Under the pieces are notes generated by a model. That model saw only the letters and a list, made by a program, of their open reading frames with translations. It had not been told where the DNA came from and searched no databases. A stretch of 64,000 nt of DNA from Klebsiella spallanzanii. GTDB lineage: Bacteria > Pseudomonadota > Gammaproteobacteria > Enterobacterales > Enterobacteriaceae. Location of the stretch: assembly GCF_902158555.1 (NCBI RefSeq), contig NZ_CABGGS010000046.1, positions 248,001 through 312,000 of the forward strand, written 5' to 3'. Positions 34,478 through 44,054 of the stretch are shown piece after piece (position 1 is the stretch's first letter; the number at the start of each line of letters is the position of its first letter). Both the position numbers and the translations under genes were made by a program.

Positions 34478-35020
34478 ATGTTTACCTTTATTAAAAAAGT
34501 CATTAAGACCGGCACCGCGACGCACTCATACCCGCTGGAGCCGATGCCGGTGGATAAAAATTTCCGCGGCAAACCGGAGCATAATCCGCAGCAGTGTATC
34601 GGCTGTGCCGCCTGCGTTAACGCCTGCCCGTCGAACGCCCTGACGGTAGAGACCGATCTGAGCACCAACCAGCTGGCGTGGCAGTTCAACCTTGGGCGCT
34701 GCATCTTTTGCGGGCGCTGCGAAGAGGTCTGTCCGACGGCGGCGATTAAGCTCTCTCAGGAGTACGAGCTGGCGGTATGGAAGAAAGAGGATTTCCTCCA
34801 GCAGTCGCGCTTTGATATCTGCCACTGCCGGGTGTGCGAACGCCCGTTCGCCGTGCAGAAAGAGATCGACTACGCCATCGCGCTGCTTAAGCACAACGGC
34901 GACACCCGCGCCGAGCTGCATCGCGAAAGCTTTGAGACCTGCCCGGAGTGCAAACGCCAGAAATGTCTGGTGCCGTCCGACCGTATTGAACTGACTCGCC
35001 ATATGAGAGAGGCCAGCTGA
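34478..35020 (+). CDS. hycF: Hydrogenase-3 Fe-S subunit HycF
   Basis: NuoI-like ferredoxin subunit (180 aa). Two [4Fe-4S] motifs, [12 protein letters not shown] (~40-51) and [12 protein letters not shown] (~75-86), pass electrons between HycB and the HycG/HycE module. Further cysteines (CHCRVCERP and CPECKRQKC) lie in the C-terminal part, as in E. coli. Its stop overlaps the hycG ATG. Confidence 0.97.
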   Translation: MFTFIKKVIKTGTATHSYPLEPMPVDKNFRGKPEHNPQQCIGCAACVNACPSNALTVETDLSTNQLAWQFNLGRCIFCGRCEEVCPTAAIKLSQEYELAVWKKEDFLQQSRFDICHCRVCERPFAVQKEIDYAIALLKHNGDTRAELHRESFETCPECKRQKCLVPSDRIELTRHMREAS

Positions 35021-35787
35021 TGAGCAATTTATTGGGCCCGCGCGATGAAAACGGCATTCCGTTGCCGATGACGGTGGATGAGTCCATCGCCAGCATGAAA
35101 ACCGCGTTGCTGAAGAAAATTAAACGTTCCGCCTACGTCTACCGCGTGGACTGCGGCGGCTGCAACGGCTGCGAAATTGAGATTTTTGCCACCCTGTCGC
35201 CGCTGTTTGACGCCGAGCGTTTTGGTATCAAAGTGGTACCGTCACCGCGCCACGCCGATATTCTGCTGTTTACCGGGGCGGTGACCCGCGCGATGCGTTC
35301 GCCTGCATTACGCGCCTGGCAGTCCGCGCCGGACCCGAAAATTTGTATCTCCTACGGTGCCTGCGGCAACAGCGGCGGCATCTTCCACGATCTTTACTGC
35401 GTGTGGGGCGGGACCGACAAAATTGTGCCGGTAGATGTCTATATTCCCGGCTGCCCGCCGACGCCTGCCGCGACGTTGTACGGTTTTGCCATGGCGCTGG
35501 GCCTGCTGGAGCAAAAAATCCACGCTCGCCTGCCGGGCGAACAGGACGAACAGCCAACCGAGATCCTGCACCCGGATATGGTGCAGCCGCTGCGTGTGCG
35601 TATCGACCGCGAAGCGCGTCGTTTGGCGGGCTACCGCTACGGTCGCCAGATTGCCGACGACTATATGCGCCTGCTCGGGCAGGGCGACAGCCAGGTGGTG
35701 CGCTGGCTGGAGGCGGAGAAAGATCCGCGTCTGACCGAGATCGTCACCCATCTTAACCAGGTGGTAGAGGGAGCGCGTATCCGATGA
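35020..35787 (+). CDS. hycG: Hydrogenase-3 small subunit HycG
   Basis: NuoB-like small subunit (255 aa) carrying the proximal [4Fe-4S] cluster. Ligand motifs are [13 protein letters not shown] (~43-55), [16 protein letters not shown] (~112-127) and [10 protein letters not shown] (~145-154). It pairs with HycE and overlaps hycH by 4 bases. Confidence 0.97.
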   Translation: MSNLLGPRDENGIPLPMTVDESIASMKTALLKKIKRSAYVYRVDCGGCNGCEIEIFATLSPLFDAERFGIKVVPSPRHADILLFTGAVTRAMRSPALRAWQSAPDPKICISYGACGNSGGIFHDLYCVWGGTDKIVPVDVYIPGCPPTPAATLYGFAMALGLLEQKIHARLPGEQDEQPTEILHPDMVQPLRVRIDREARRLAGYRYGRQIADDYMRLLGQGDSQVVRWLEAEKDPRLTEIVTHLNQVVEGARIR

Positions 35788-36194
35788 GCGAAACGGTGGT
35801 GTTCAGTCAGCTGAGCCGTAAATTTATTGATGAGAACGATGCCACGCCCGATCAGGCGCAGCAGGTGGTCTATTACAGCCTGGCGATTGGCCACCACCTC
35901 GGCGTGATCGACTGCCTGGAGGCGGCGCTGAGCTGCCCGTGGGAGGCGTATCTGGCGTGGATTGCCACTCTCGAAGAGGGCAGCACCGCGCGGCGAAAAA
36001 TGGAAGGTGTTCCGAAGTACGGCGAGATAGTTATCGACAGCAATCACGTGACGATGCTCGCCAACGCCTTCGATAAAGCGCAGGCCGGGCAAACCCCTGA
36101 GCAACAGGCGTGGAGCAAAACGATGCTCAGCATGCTGCATGATATTCACCAGGAAAGCGCCATCTACCTGATGGTGAGGAGGCTCCGTGACTGA
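35784..36194 (+). CDS. hycH: Formate hydrogenlyase maturation protein HycH
   Basis: Small protein (136 aa) needed for maturation of hydrogenase-3; it is not a structural subunit. The sequence [43 protein letters not shown] matches the family. Its end overlaps hycI by 8 bases. Confidence 0.96.
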   Translation: MSETVVFSQLSRKFIDENDATPDQAQQVVYYSLAIGHHLGVIDCLEAALSCPWEAYLAWIATLEEGSTARRKMEGVPKYGEIVIDSNHVTMLANAFDKAQAGQTPEQQAWSKTMLSMLHDIHQESAIYLMVRRLRD

Positions 36195-36657
36195 CGTTTT
36201 ACTCTGTGTTGGCAATAGCATGATGGGCGACGATGGCGCAGGCCCACTGCTGGCGGAAATGTGCGCGGCTAATCCCGTCGGCGAGTGGGTGGTGATTGAC
36301 GGGGGCAGCGCGCCGGAAAACGATATCGTCGCTATTCGCGAGCTGCGCCCCGAGCGCCTGCTGATCGTCGATGCCACCGATATGGGCCTGAACCCCGGCG
36401 AGATTCGCATCGTCGACCCGGACGATATCGCCGAGATGTTTATGATGACCACCCACAATATGCCGCTTAACTATCTTATCGATCAGCTGAAAGAGGATAT
36501 CGGCGAGGTGATCTTCCTGGGCATTCAGCCGGATATCGTCGGCTTCTATTACCCGATGACCCAGCCGATTAAGGACGCTGTCGAGGTGGTGTATCAGAAG
36601 CTTAACGGCTGGCAGGGGAACGGCGGATTTGCGCAACTGGAGGCGGTGGAAGAGTAA
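36187..36657 (+). CDS. hycI: HycE-processing endopeptidase HycI
   Basis: Nickel-dependent aspartic-type protease (156 aa) that removes the HycE C-terminal tail. Metal-contact residues fit the family: Asp in GNSMMGDDGAGP (~9-20), Asp in VDATDMGLNPGEI (~59-71) and His in MTTHNMPLNYL (~88-98). It is the last gene of the hyc operon. Confidence 0.97.
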   Translation: MTDVLLCVGNSMMGDDGAGPLLAEMCAANPVGEWVVIDGGSAPENDIVAIRELRPERLLIVDATDMGLNPGEIRIVDPDDIAEMFMMTTHNMPLNYLIDQLKEDIGEVIFLGIQPDIVGFYYPMTQPIKDAVEVVYQKLNGWQGNGGFAQLEAVEE

Positions 36658-36666
36658 GATTAATGT

Positions 36667-36687
36667 CGGAGAGCGTGAGACTCTCCG
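36667..36687. other. Inverted repeat after hycI
   Basis: CGGAGAG/CTCTCCG stem with a 7-base loop, 10 bp after the hycI stop. No U-run follows, so it may protect the 3' end or act as a weak terminator. Confidence 0.45.
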
Positions 36688-36844
36688 GCAAGATTCGCTT
36701 CAAAAGGCATGGCTGGTAAATATTAATGAAACCGCCATGGCTGGTTTGTTTTGGAAACAGAAATACATCGTTATTTTTATTTATGTGAAACTAACATTAA
36801 TACGCTGACGCTTTATCTTAATAAAAAAAGCGTCGCAGAATGTA

Positions 36845-37084
36845 TTATTCATTAACCTGCTCGATAATTAACTTTCCTTGCATAACGGAAACTTTAACCC
36901 TCGTACCGGTGGGGAACCCCGCTTCTTCCAGCCAGTCGCCATTTAAATTCAAAGACGCATGCTGGCTATAGCGCAATGTTTGCATCGTTTTGCGAGCCTG
37001 ATGCCGTTTTCTAAAATAACCTACCTTTAAATGACGAAAAGGCTTGGCAATAACCTGACCTGACTTACAATTCTTCACAGCCAT
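36845..37084 (-). CDS. SymE-like type I toxin family protein, copy A
   Basis: Small basic protein (79 aa). Its C-terminal half, ASLNLNGDWLEEAGFPTGTRVKVSVMQGKLIIEQ, is the SymE/AbrB-like swapped-hairpin fold (SymE: [24 protein letters not shown]). SymE in E. coli is an SOS-induced, RNA- or nucleoid-directed toxin controlled by antisense RNA SymR. ATG at 37084 has AGGAG six to ten bases upstream. A strong hairpin lies in its leader and a 96-bp upstream block is shared with copy B. I see no clear LexA box, so regulation may differ from symE. Whether it is toxic is unknown. Confidence 0.78.
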   Translation of the reverse strand: MAVKNCKSGQVIAKPFRHLKVGYFRKRHQARKTMQTLRYSQHASLNLNGDWLEEAGFPTGTRVKVSVMQGKLIIEQVNE

Positions 37085-37114
37085 AGGAAACTCCTGTCTA
37101 GTTGCTTGTGGTTA

Positions 37115-37149
37115 GCGAAGTCAGGGTGCTGATGACACTCTTACTTCGC
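37115..37149 (-). other. Leader hairpin of SymE-like copy A
   Basis: GCGAAGT(c)AGGGTG pairs with CACTCT(t)ACTTCGC around a 7-base loop: a 13-bp stem with one internal mismatch and one G-U pair. It ends about 30 bp before the toxin start and may restrict translation or pair with an antisense RNA (inference). Confidence 0.6.
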
Positions 37150-37154
37150 GACAG

Positions 37155-37250
37155 AAACTACTGAACAAACTACCAGTAAAAAATAAAAAAGGCCAACCGA
37201 AAACTGGAACGACGCTCCACAAAATAAAATGCAAACAATGAAACTGGAAA
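37155..37250. repeat. 96-bp block upstream of SymE-like copy A
   Basis: This block aligns without gaps to 39288-39383, with 81 of 96 bases identical by my hand count. It contains AAACTGGAA twice and CCAGTAAAAA once. It lies 70 bp before the copy A start, and the second copy lies 69 bp before copy B. It is A-rich on the plus strand and probably holds the promoter, and possibly an antisense RNA gene. Confidence 0.85.
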
Positions 37251-37404
37251 AATAAAATAATAAACACACTGGAATGCATTCATTCCCGGAAGTTCAGCGT
37301 GTTCTTATTATGCTAGTTCGCTATAATATATTTCCAGACACGATGGATATGGATTTGCACGATCCGCAATAGGCCATAGATAGCACATTTAAGGGAACAG
37401 GGAA

Positions 37405-38157
37405 GTGAAAGAGATAATATGGGTAGGCTTATTGCTACTGGGCTACGCCGCCAATGCGCTGGCGACCAGCTTTGTTGGCTATCTGCCGATGAGCGATGCG
37501 GAATATGGCAAAAAACTCGCCCAGCGGCATCTGCTGACCATGCCCGCGTCGGGCGAGATGACGCCAGGCCAAAGCTGGCATTTTCGCCAGATTGGGGTAT
37601 CCGGAGCAACGCTTATTCCCGACGGGAAAATCGAGGATGAGGAGTGGCAACTCATCGGCAAAGACAAGGCGGGTAAGCCGTGGTCCATTCCGTTGGGCAT
37701 ACTGTATAACGCGGGCGGGCAGGCGGAATTTTACCGTGCTGATTTTGATCGTAATGGCGTGCAGGATGTTGTCGTCTGGCGCGTAAATCCAGGCGTTGGG
37801 CTGGCGCCTGCGGTGAATTTAGCGCTGATTACCTTCAGGGAAAACGGGCGGCCGTGCGTGTTTGAGCCATGGGGGTTTTACACCACCAGCGGCGCTGGCG
37901 TTGACGATTTGCTCGACCTGCAAGGCAACGGGCGTACGCAGCTACTGGATATGCAGTTCAGCGAGGGTTACTGGGTGACGGATTTATATCAGGTGACGGA
38001 CGCCCGCTGGCGGCGCGTCGAGGGATGGTTTGGCAAACTTAAATACCCGGCGCTGAGCCGTTTTACCCATAGAGAGAACCGCAAGCTGGTTATTAAACCG
38101 ATCGCCGGGCGGCACCCGGAAACGGAAGATCTGGCCGATGGGCAGCGCTGTTTGTAG
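37405..38157 (+). CDS. Exported protein of unknown function
   Basis: I do not recognise this family. It is 250 aa with a probable signal peptide MKEIIWVGLLLLGYAANALA followed by TSFVGYLPM, so it is likely periplasmic. The middle contains YRADFDRNGVQDVVVWRVN (residues ~112-130), a calcium-loop-like DxDxNGxxD pattern as in FG-GAP/VCBS or EF-like repeats, and LLDLQGNGRTQLLDMQF repeats the idea near 173-189. Two or three cysteines (CVFEPW, QRCL) could form a disulfide. The ATG at 37405 follows AAGGGAACAGGGAA. It stands alone, between SymE-like copy A and parDE. Confidence 0.7.
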   Translation: MKEIIWVGLLLLGYAANALATSFVGYLPMSDAEYGKKLAQRHLLTMPASGEMTPGQSWHFRQIGVSGATLIPDGKIEDEEWQLIGKDKAGKPWSIPLGILYNAGGQAEFYRADFDRNGVQDVVVWRVNPGVGLAPAVNLALITFRENGRPCVFEPWGFYTTSGAGVDDLLDLQGNGRTQLLDMQFSEGYWVTDLYQVTDARWRRVEGWFGKLKYPALSRFTHRENRKLVIKPIAGRHPETEDLADGQRCL

Positions 38158-38234
38158 TGTATGTGCGTTAGCTGCAGAGCTAACCAAACGGAAAGAAGAG
38201 TAAAGCTAGTTGACGAAAAAACGCACCGCAATAA

Positions 38235-38259
38235 TACTATCTAATACTAATAGATAGTA
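38235..38259. promoter_or_regulatory. Palindromic operator upstream of parD
   Basis: TACTATCTA and TAGATAGTA form a perfect 9-bp inverted repeat with 7 bp between, 22 bp before parD. This fits autorepression by ParD/ParDE. Confidence 0.72.
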
Positions 38260-38280
38260 ATTCTACAAGAGGACACAAAC

Positions 38281-38538
38281 ATGCCAACCAGTATCTCGCT
38301 AAGCCCGCACTTTGAAAGCTTTATCCGTGAGCAGATAGAGAGCGGTCGCTATAACAACGTCAGTGAGGTGATCCGCGCCGGGCTAAGAGCTCTCGAAGAG
38401 CGGGAGCATAATCAGCAACTGGAAATGCTGCAGGCCGCAGTCAACGCGGGGATTAACAGCGGGGAGGGGCGGGATGTAAAAGATGTGTTTGATCGCCTGA
38501 GTAGGAAATATCATCTGATGGGTGAAAATGGGAAGTGA
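38281..38538 (+). CDS. parD: ParD-family antitoxin
   Basis: Type II antitoxin (85 aa). The ribbon-helix-helix N-terminus is ISLSPHFESFIREQIESGRYNNVSEVIRAGLRALEERE, and the C-terminal tail (about 50-85) would wrap the toxin. ATG at 38281 follows AAGAGGACACAAAC. The stop is 2 bases before the parE ATG. It likely represses its own promoter through the palindrome just upstream. Confidence 0.92.
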   Translation: MPTSISLSPHFESFIREQIESGRYNNVSEVIRAGLRALEEREHNQQLEMLQAAVNAGINSGEGRDVKDVFDRLSRKYHLMGENGK

Positions 38539-38540
38539 GT

Positions 38541-38831
38541 ATGAGGCTTGTTATATCGCCAATGGCAGAGCAAGACATAGAAGAAATCGGCGATTATATC
38601 GCGTTGGATAATCCAGCGCGTGCACTGAGCTTCATTGAAGAGCTTTATCAACAATGTCGTCGGATTGGGGAAACGCCGAAACTGTATCGACGGCGAGATG
38701 AGTTGGGAAAAGGCGTGAGGGGGTGCCCCTATGGTCGTTATCTTACTGTGTTTAGCAATAAGCAAGATGAAGTGAGAATAGAGCGCGTATTACATATGGC
38801 TCGCGATCCGGGACCGCATTTTGCGGAATAA
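38541..38831 (+). CDS. parE: ParE-family toxin
   Basis: RelE/ParE-superfamily toxin (96 aa); characterised ParE proteins poison DNA gyrase. The sequence RLVISPMAEQDIEEIGDYIALDNPARALSFIEELYQQC and the C-terminal RVLHMARDPGPHF are typical. I chose ATG 38541, with GGAAG upstream, rather than the overlapping GTG at 38535. It is intact. Confidence 0.92.
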   Translation: MRLVISPMAEQDIEEIGDYIALDNPARALSFIEELYQQCRRIGETPKLYRRRDELGKGVRGCPYGRYLTVFSNKQDEVRIERVLHMARDPGPHFAE

Positions 38832-38996
38832 AAATAGTTTATTATCGGAACCTGAAAGGAGATTATTGTTCTTTCCATAGAGAAGACATTAGCGTTATCA
38901 AACATAAGCCAGATGTAAAAATAATACACATCTTTAATTGACATAATCAGCAATGCGCCTGGCCTCAGCAAAGCCAGAGCGCCGCAATTATTCAAT

Positions 38997-39218
38997 TCAA
39001 CCTTCAGCCTGGATAATTAACTTTCCTTGCATCACCAATACTTTTACCGTTGTACCTATAGGAAATCCTGCCGCTTCCAGCCAGTCGCCGTTTAGATTTA
39101 AAGATGAATGCTGTAGGCCGCGCTGGCTTTTCCGGGTTTTGCGCCTGATATAACCCACTTTTAAATGACGAAACGGTTTGGAAACAGGTGATTCCGGTTT
39201 GTTTTTTTCTTCTATCAT
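38997..39218 (-). CDS. SymE-like type I toxin family protein, copy B
   Basis: Paralogue of the gene at 36845 (73 aa). It shares KPFRHLKVGY near the N-terminus and SLNLNGDWLEAAGFPIGTTV...VMQGKLII at the C-terminus. ATG 39218 is chosen because GGAGAAG lies just before it; the ATG at 39230 is part of that ribosome site. The 96-bp upstream block matches that of copy A, but the 69 bp between block and start are diverged and lack copy A's strong hairpin. Function is inferred from the SymE fold only. Confidence 0.77.
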   Translation of the reverse strand: MIEEKNKPESPVSKPFRHLKVGYIRRKTRKSQRGLQHSSLNLNGDWLEAAGFPIGTTVKVLVMQGKLIIQAEG

Positions 39219-39287
39219 AGTCTTCTCCATATTTTATTTATTTTCCATTGTGCAAGGGAATGTGGTGAAACTCTATTTTGTGTTTAA

Positions 39288-39383
39288 AAACTACTGAATA
39301 AAATGCCAGTAAAAAAACAGAATGGCAAACCTGAAACTGGAAGCAAGCTCGACAAAATAAAATGCAAAAAATGAAACTGGAAA
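39288..39383. repeat. 96-bp block upstream of SymE-like copy B
   Basis: Second copy of the block at 37155-37250, same length and orientation relative to its gene. The part from 39354 to 39383 differs from copy A at only one base. Confidence 0.85.
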
Positions 39384-39504
39384 TATTAGGTTATGACTAA
39401 CTCGAATAAGATTTTTCAGGCTATTTTATTCAGGGTAATAATAGTGGCGTGAAATAGGTCGTGTAAAATATTCTGTATGGAATATTGGGGCTGCCGGGTG
39501 CCAT

Positions 39505-39700
39505 TCCCGGAGGCGATGCTGCGCATCTGTCCGGGCTACCGATCCGCAGGTGTTGATTAAGTTGTAGTCCGGCTAAGCGCAGCGTGAGCCGGGAGAAAAG
39601 CGGAAGCTGCGTTGCGCGCCATTCCCGGAGGCGATGCTTGGCGCATCTGTCCAGGCTACCGGCCCGCAGGCGTTGATGAACAAGCGCAGCGCGAGCCGGG
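39505..39700. repeat. Cluster of four REP-type units
   Basis: Two REP units of the common form (39505-39540 and 39623-39660, the second with single-base changes and an insertion) alternate with two of a variant form ending AGCGTGAGCCGGGA (39564-39593) and AGCGCGAGCCGGGA (39681-39701). It fills most of the gap between copy B of the SymE-like genes and ascB; the rest (39384-39504) shows nothing I can assign. Confidence 0.85.
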
Positions 39701-39758
39701 AAAATTTCCGTGCTGCAGGTGTTGGTGAGGCTGAGGAACCCTCAGCCTGTGGGGCAAA

Positions 39759-41186
<1,428 letters not shown>

Positions 41187-41209
41187 TTACCTCGTTAGCA
41201 AAATTGTGT

Positions 41210-42652
41210 TCAGGCGTGTGAAGCCTGCGCGCTGGCCTGGCGCTGTCTGGCGTCAGCAGCGGCCTCTTCAACCGGAATATCTTCAAAGCCGAGCAACAGC
41301 GTCAGGATAAACGACAGTACGACCGCCAGCGCCATGACGCCAAAGACCCAGACGATAGTCATCGGATTGGCCGGGTCGAAAAACTGCACGCTGGTAAAGA
41401 GTCCCGGCGCCGCCATCGAGTGGCTGGCGAGCCCGGCAATTCCGGCCACCGCGCCGCAGATAAAGCCGCTGATCAGGCTGGCGATTAACGGGCGCTTCAG
41501 GCGCACCGCCACGCCGTACAGCGCGGGTTCGGAAATCCCCGCCAGAATGGCGGAAGCCGCGGCCGCCAGCGCCGTCTGGCGCAATTCCGGGTTTTTGGTT
41601 TTCCACGCTACAGCCAGCGATGATCCGCCCAGCGACAGGTTGGCGCCGATTTCAGACGGCATGACCATGCCCTCTTTGCCGGTTTCGGCAATGGTCTGAA
41701 TGATCGTTGGGGTAAAGACGCGGTGCATCCCGGTCATCACCAGTAGCGGCCACAGGGCGCCCATAATCGCCACCGACAGCCAGCCCAGATAGCTATGAAT
41801 GGTATAAACCAGCGCGGAAATGGCGCTACCGATCCAGATACCGAGCGGGCCAATCAGCAGAATCGACAGCGGGGCGGCAATCAGCACGATCAGCATGGGT
41901 TTAAGGAAGTTTTTGGTGACCGCCGGGGTAATACGGTCGACCCAGCGTTCGATATAAGAGAGGCACCAGGTCATCACCAGCGCCGGGATCACGGTGTAGG
42001 TGTATTTCACCGCCGTCACCGGAATAAAGGCGAACTCAACGTGCTCGCCCTGGGCGGCTTTCGCCATCAGCTCGATAAAGCTCGGATGCACCAGCACCCC
42101 GGCAATGGCAATCGCCAGCGACATATTGGTTTTGAATTTCACCGCCGCGGAAGCTGCTACCATCAGCGGCAGGAAGAAGAACGCGCCATCGCCGATCACC
42201 GTCAGAATGGTCAGCGTTGGCGCGCCTTTGGGCAGCACGCCTGTCATCTCCAGGATCATCGCCAGCAGCTTAACCATCGATCCGCCGATAATCGCCGGGA
42301 TCAGCGGCGACATGGTGCCGATCAGCGCATCAAGGATCCCGGCACCGATGCGTTTTAAGGTGACAGGCGGTTTCCCCTGCGGTTCGGCAGGGCGCAGATC
42401 CCCCGGCAGCAGGGCGACGACTTCGCGATACGCCTGGGAGACGGTATTACCGATGATCACCTGACACTGGTTGTCGCTACGCACCACGCCGAGTACGCCT
42501 TTCAGCCCTTTCAAGATGGTGCTATCAACCTGCTCGCTGTCTTTGACCACGAAACGCAGGCGCGTCATACAGTGAGTAACGGCGGCGACGTTATCTACGC
42601 CACCTATCGCTGTGATGATCTGCTGCGCCAGGGCTGCATAATTTTTAGACAT
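41210..42652 (-). CDS. ascF: Beta-glucoside PTS EIIBC component AscF
   Basis: Membrane sugar transporter (480 aa). The EIIB domain (~1-80) has the phosphorylated Cys in VTHCMTRLRFVVKD (~27); the EIIC domain (~105-455) contains GISEPALYGVAVRLKRPL. There is no EIIA domain, as in E. coli AscF, so it uses EIIA-Glc. First gene of ascFB, divergent from ascG. Confidence 0.95.
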   Translation of the reverse strand: MSKNYAALAQQIITAIGGVDNVAAVTHCMTRLRFVVKDSEQVDSTILKGLKGVLGVVRSDNQCQVIIGNTVSQAYREVVALLPGDLRPAEPQGKPPVTLKRIGAGILDALIGTMSPLIPAIIGGSMVKLLAMILEMTGVLPKGAPTLTILTVIGDGAFFFLPLMVAASAAVKFKTNMSLAIAIAGVLVHPSFIELMAKAAQGEHVEFAFIPVTAVKYTYTVIPALVMTWCLSYIERWVDRITPAVTKNFLKPMLIVLIAAPLSILLIGPLGIWIGSAISALVYTIHSYLGWLSVAIMGALWPLLVMTGMHRVFTPTIIQTIAETGKEGMVMPSEIGANLSLGGSSLAVAWKTKNPELRQTALAAAASAILAGISEPALYGVAVRLKRPLIASLISGFICGAVAGIAGLASHSMAAPGLFTSVQFFDPANPMTIVWVFGVMALAVVLSFILTLLLGFEDIPVEEAAADARQRQASAQASHA

Positions 42653-42727
42653 CGGATTTTATCCTGTTTATCAATGGGGTACTGGCTTGTCATCGCGCCG
42701 TAAACGGAGCGGTATCATGCATGCATA

Positions 42728-42740
42728 GGAAACCGGTTCC
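42728..42740. promoter_or_regulatory. AscG operator
   Basis: GGAAACCGGTTCC is a near-perfect palindrome matching the known AscG site (TGAAACCGGTTTCA), 76 bp before ascF and in the ascF-ascG divergent gap. Confidence 0.8.
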
Positions 42741-42800
42741 ACATAATCATCAATAGTTTCACTTATAGTTACAAGGATTAAAAAATTAATATCCAAATTT

Positions 42801-42816
42801 TGTGATTTTGATCGCT
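42801..42816. promoter_or_regulatory. Weak CRP-like site in the asc divergent region
   Basis: TGTGATTTTGATCGCT has a perfect left half and a 3-of-5 right half. Catabolite control of asc is plausible. Confidence 0.45.
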
Positions 42817-42906
42817 TTGTAAGCGAGGGGCGGGATGCGCGCAAATGCTGAAAAACCGTCGCGCGTGCAGTACACTGCGGGCAACATTGGCAACAGGAAT
42901 AACCAC

Positions 42907-43920
42907 ATGGCAACAATGCTGGAGGTCGCGAAGCGCGCGGGGGTATCGAAAGCCACCGTTTCGCGGGTGCTGTCGGGGAACGGCTATGTCAGTCAGGAGA
43001 CCAAAGACCGCGTGTTCCAGGCGGTGGCTGAAAGCGGCTATCGGCCGAATCTGCTGGCGCGCAACCTGGCGACCAAAAAGACGCAGACCCTCGGGCTGGT
43101 GGTGACCAACACCCTTTATCACGGCGTCTACTTCAGCGAGTTGCTCTATCACGTGGCGCGGATGACCGAAGATAAAGGGCGGCAACTGATCCTCGCCGAC
43201 GGCAAGCACAGCGCGGAGGAAGAGCGCGAGGCGATTCAGTATCTGCTCGACCTGCGTTGCGACGCGATTATCATCTATCCGCGCTTCCTTAGCGTTGATG
43301 AGATGGATGAGATTATCGAGAGCCATGAGCAGCCGATTATGGTGCTTAACCGTCGCCTGCGCCGCAACGCCAGCCACTGCGTCTGGTCCGATCAAAAGGC
43401 CTCGGCGATGATGGCTGTGGAAAAGCTCATCGCGCTGGGCCATCGCGATATCGCCTTTATTACCGGCTCGCTGGATTCGCCAACCGGCGTTGAGCGTCTC
43501 TCTGGCTATAAAGATGCGTTGTCTCGCCACGGCATCGGCCTGAATAACGATTTGATTGTTGAAGGAAGGTGGACACCGGAAACCGGTGCCGCCGGGGTGG
43601 AGACGCTGCGCCAGCGTAACGCCCGCTACAGCGCGCTGGTGGCGAGTAACGACGATATGGCGATCGGTGCGATGAAGCAGCTGCATCAGCTTGGCGTAAA
43701 AGTGCCAGAGCAGGTATCGGTAGTCGGTTTTGACGATATCGTGCTGGCGCCCTATATGGTTCCGGCGCTCTCCAGCGTCAAAGTGCCGGTCACGGAGATG
43801 ATTAAAGAGAGTATCAACCGGCTGATTTTTATGCTCGACGGCGGTGATTTAAAATATCAGCAAACCTTCCCCGGCGAGCTGATTGAACGCGACTCAATGG
43901 TTCCCGGTCCGCATGCCTGA
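42907..43920 (+). CDS. ascG: Transcriptional repressor AscG
   Basis: LacI/GalR-family repressor of ascFB (337 aa). MATMLEVAKRAGVSKATVSRVLSGNGYVSQETKDRV is the DNA-binding domain, followed by a GalR-like sensor domain (GLVVTNTLYHGVYFSELL...). The ATG at 42907 matches E. coli; the open frame upstream is not family-like. It is intact here, whereas K-12 ascG is reported as interrupted in some lines. Confidence 0.95.
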   Translation: MATMLEVAKRAGVSKATVSRVLSGNGYVSQETKDRVFQAVAESGYRPNLLARNLATKKTQTLGLVVTNTLYHGVYFSELLYHVARMTEDKGRQLILADGKHSAEEEREAIQYLLDLRCDAIIIYPRFLSVDEMDEIIESHEQPIMVLNRRLRRNASHCVWSDQKASAMMAVEKLIALGHRDIAFITGSLDSPTGVERLSGYKDALSRHGIGLNNDLIVEGRWTPETGAAGVETLRQRNARYSALVASNDDMAIGAMKQLHQLGVKVPEQVSVVGFDDIVLAPYMVPALSSVKVPVTEMIKESINRLIFMLDGGDLKYQQTFPGELIERDSMVPGPHA

Positions 43921-43930
43921 CGTCGTCATC

Positions 43931-43956
43931 TGTCATCGTCAGTTGTGACGATGACA
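43931..43956. promoter_or_regulatory. FhlA enhancer palindrome upstream of hydN
   Basis: TGTCATCGTCA and TGACGATGACA form a perfect 11-bp inverted repeat with a 4-bp spacer, 45 bp before the sigma-54 promoter. It shares GTCATCG/CGATGAC with the hyc-hyp site. Confidence 0.8.
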
Positions 43957-44000
43957 GTGTTCCGGTTATTTATTCCCTTTATTATCAATGTAATAAAAAT

Positions 44001-44016
44001 TGGAACGTATTATGCA
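44001..44016 (+). promoter_or_regulatory. Sigma-54 promoter of hydN-hypF
   Basis: TGGAACGTATTATGCA has -24 GG and -12 GC with the standard 10-bp spacing, 39 bp before hydN. Confidence 0.85.
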
Positions 44017-44054
44017 TACTCCGGCGCATCACCTTCTTACAGCTGGAGAAATGG

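Noticed and set aside
36807-36834. GACGCTTT/AAAGCGTC inverted repeat considered as terminator of SymE-like copy A
   Set aside because: The A/T run is inside the loop and not after the stem on the sense strand, so the form is not that of an intrinsic terminator; kept out of the feature list.
37085-37260. LexA box expected for a symE-type promoter
   Set aside because: No CTGT-N8-ACAG site with acceptable match was found upstream of either SymE-like gene.
39505-39700. Regularly repeated palindromes considered as a CRISPR array
   Set aside because: Units are REP elements in alternating orientation without constant repeat length, unique equal-length spacers or cas genes.
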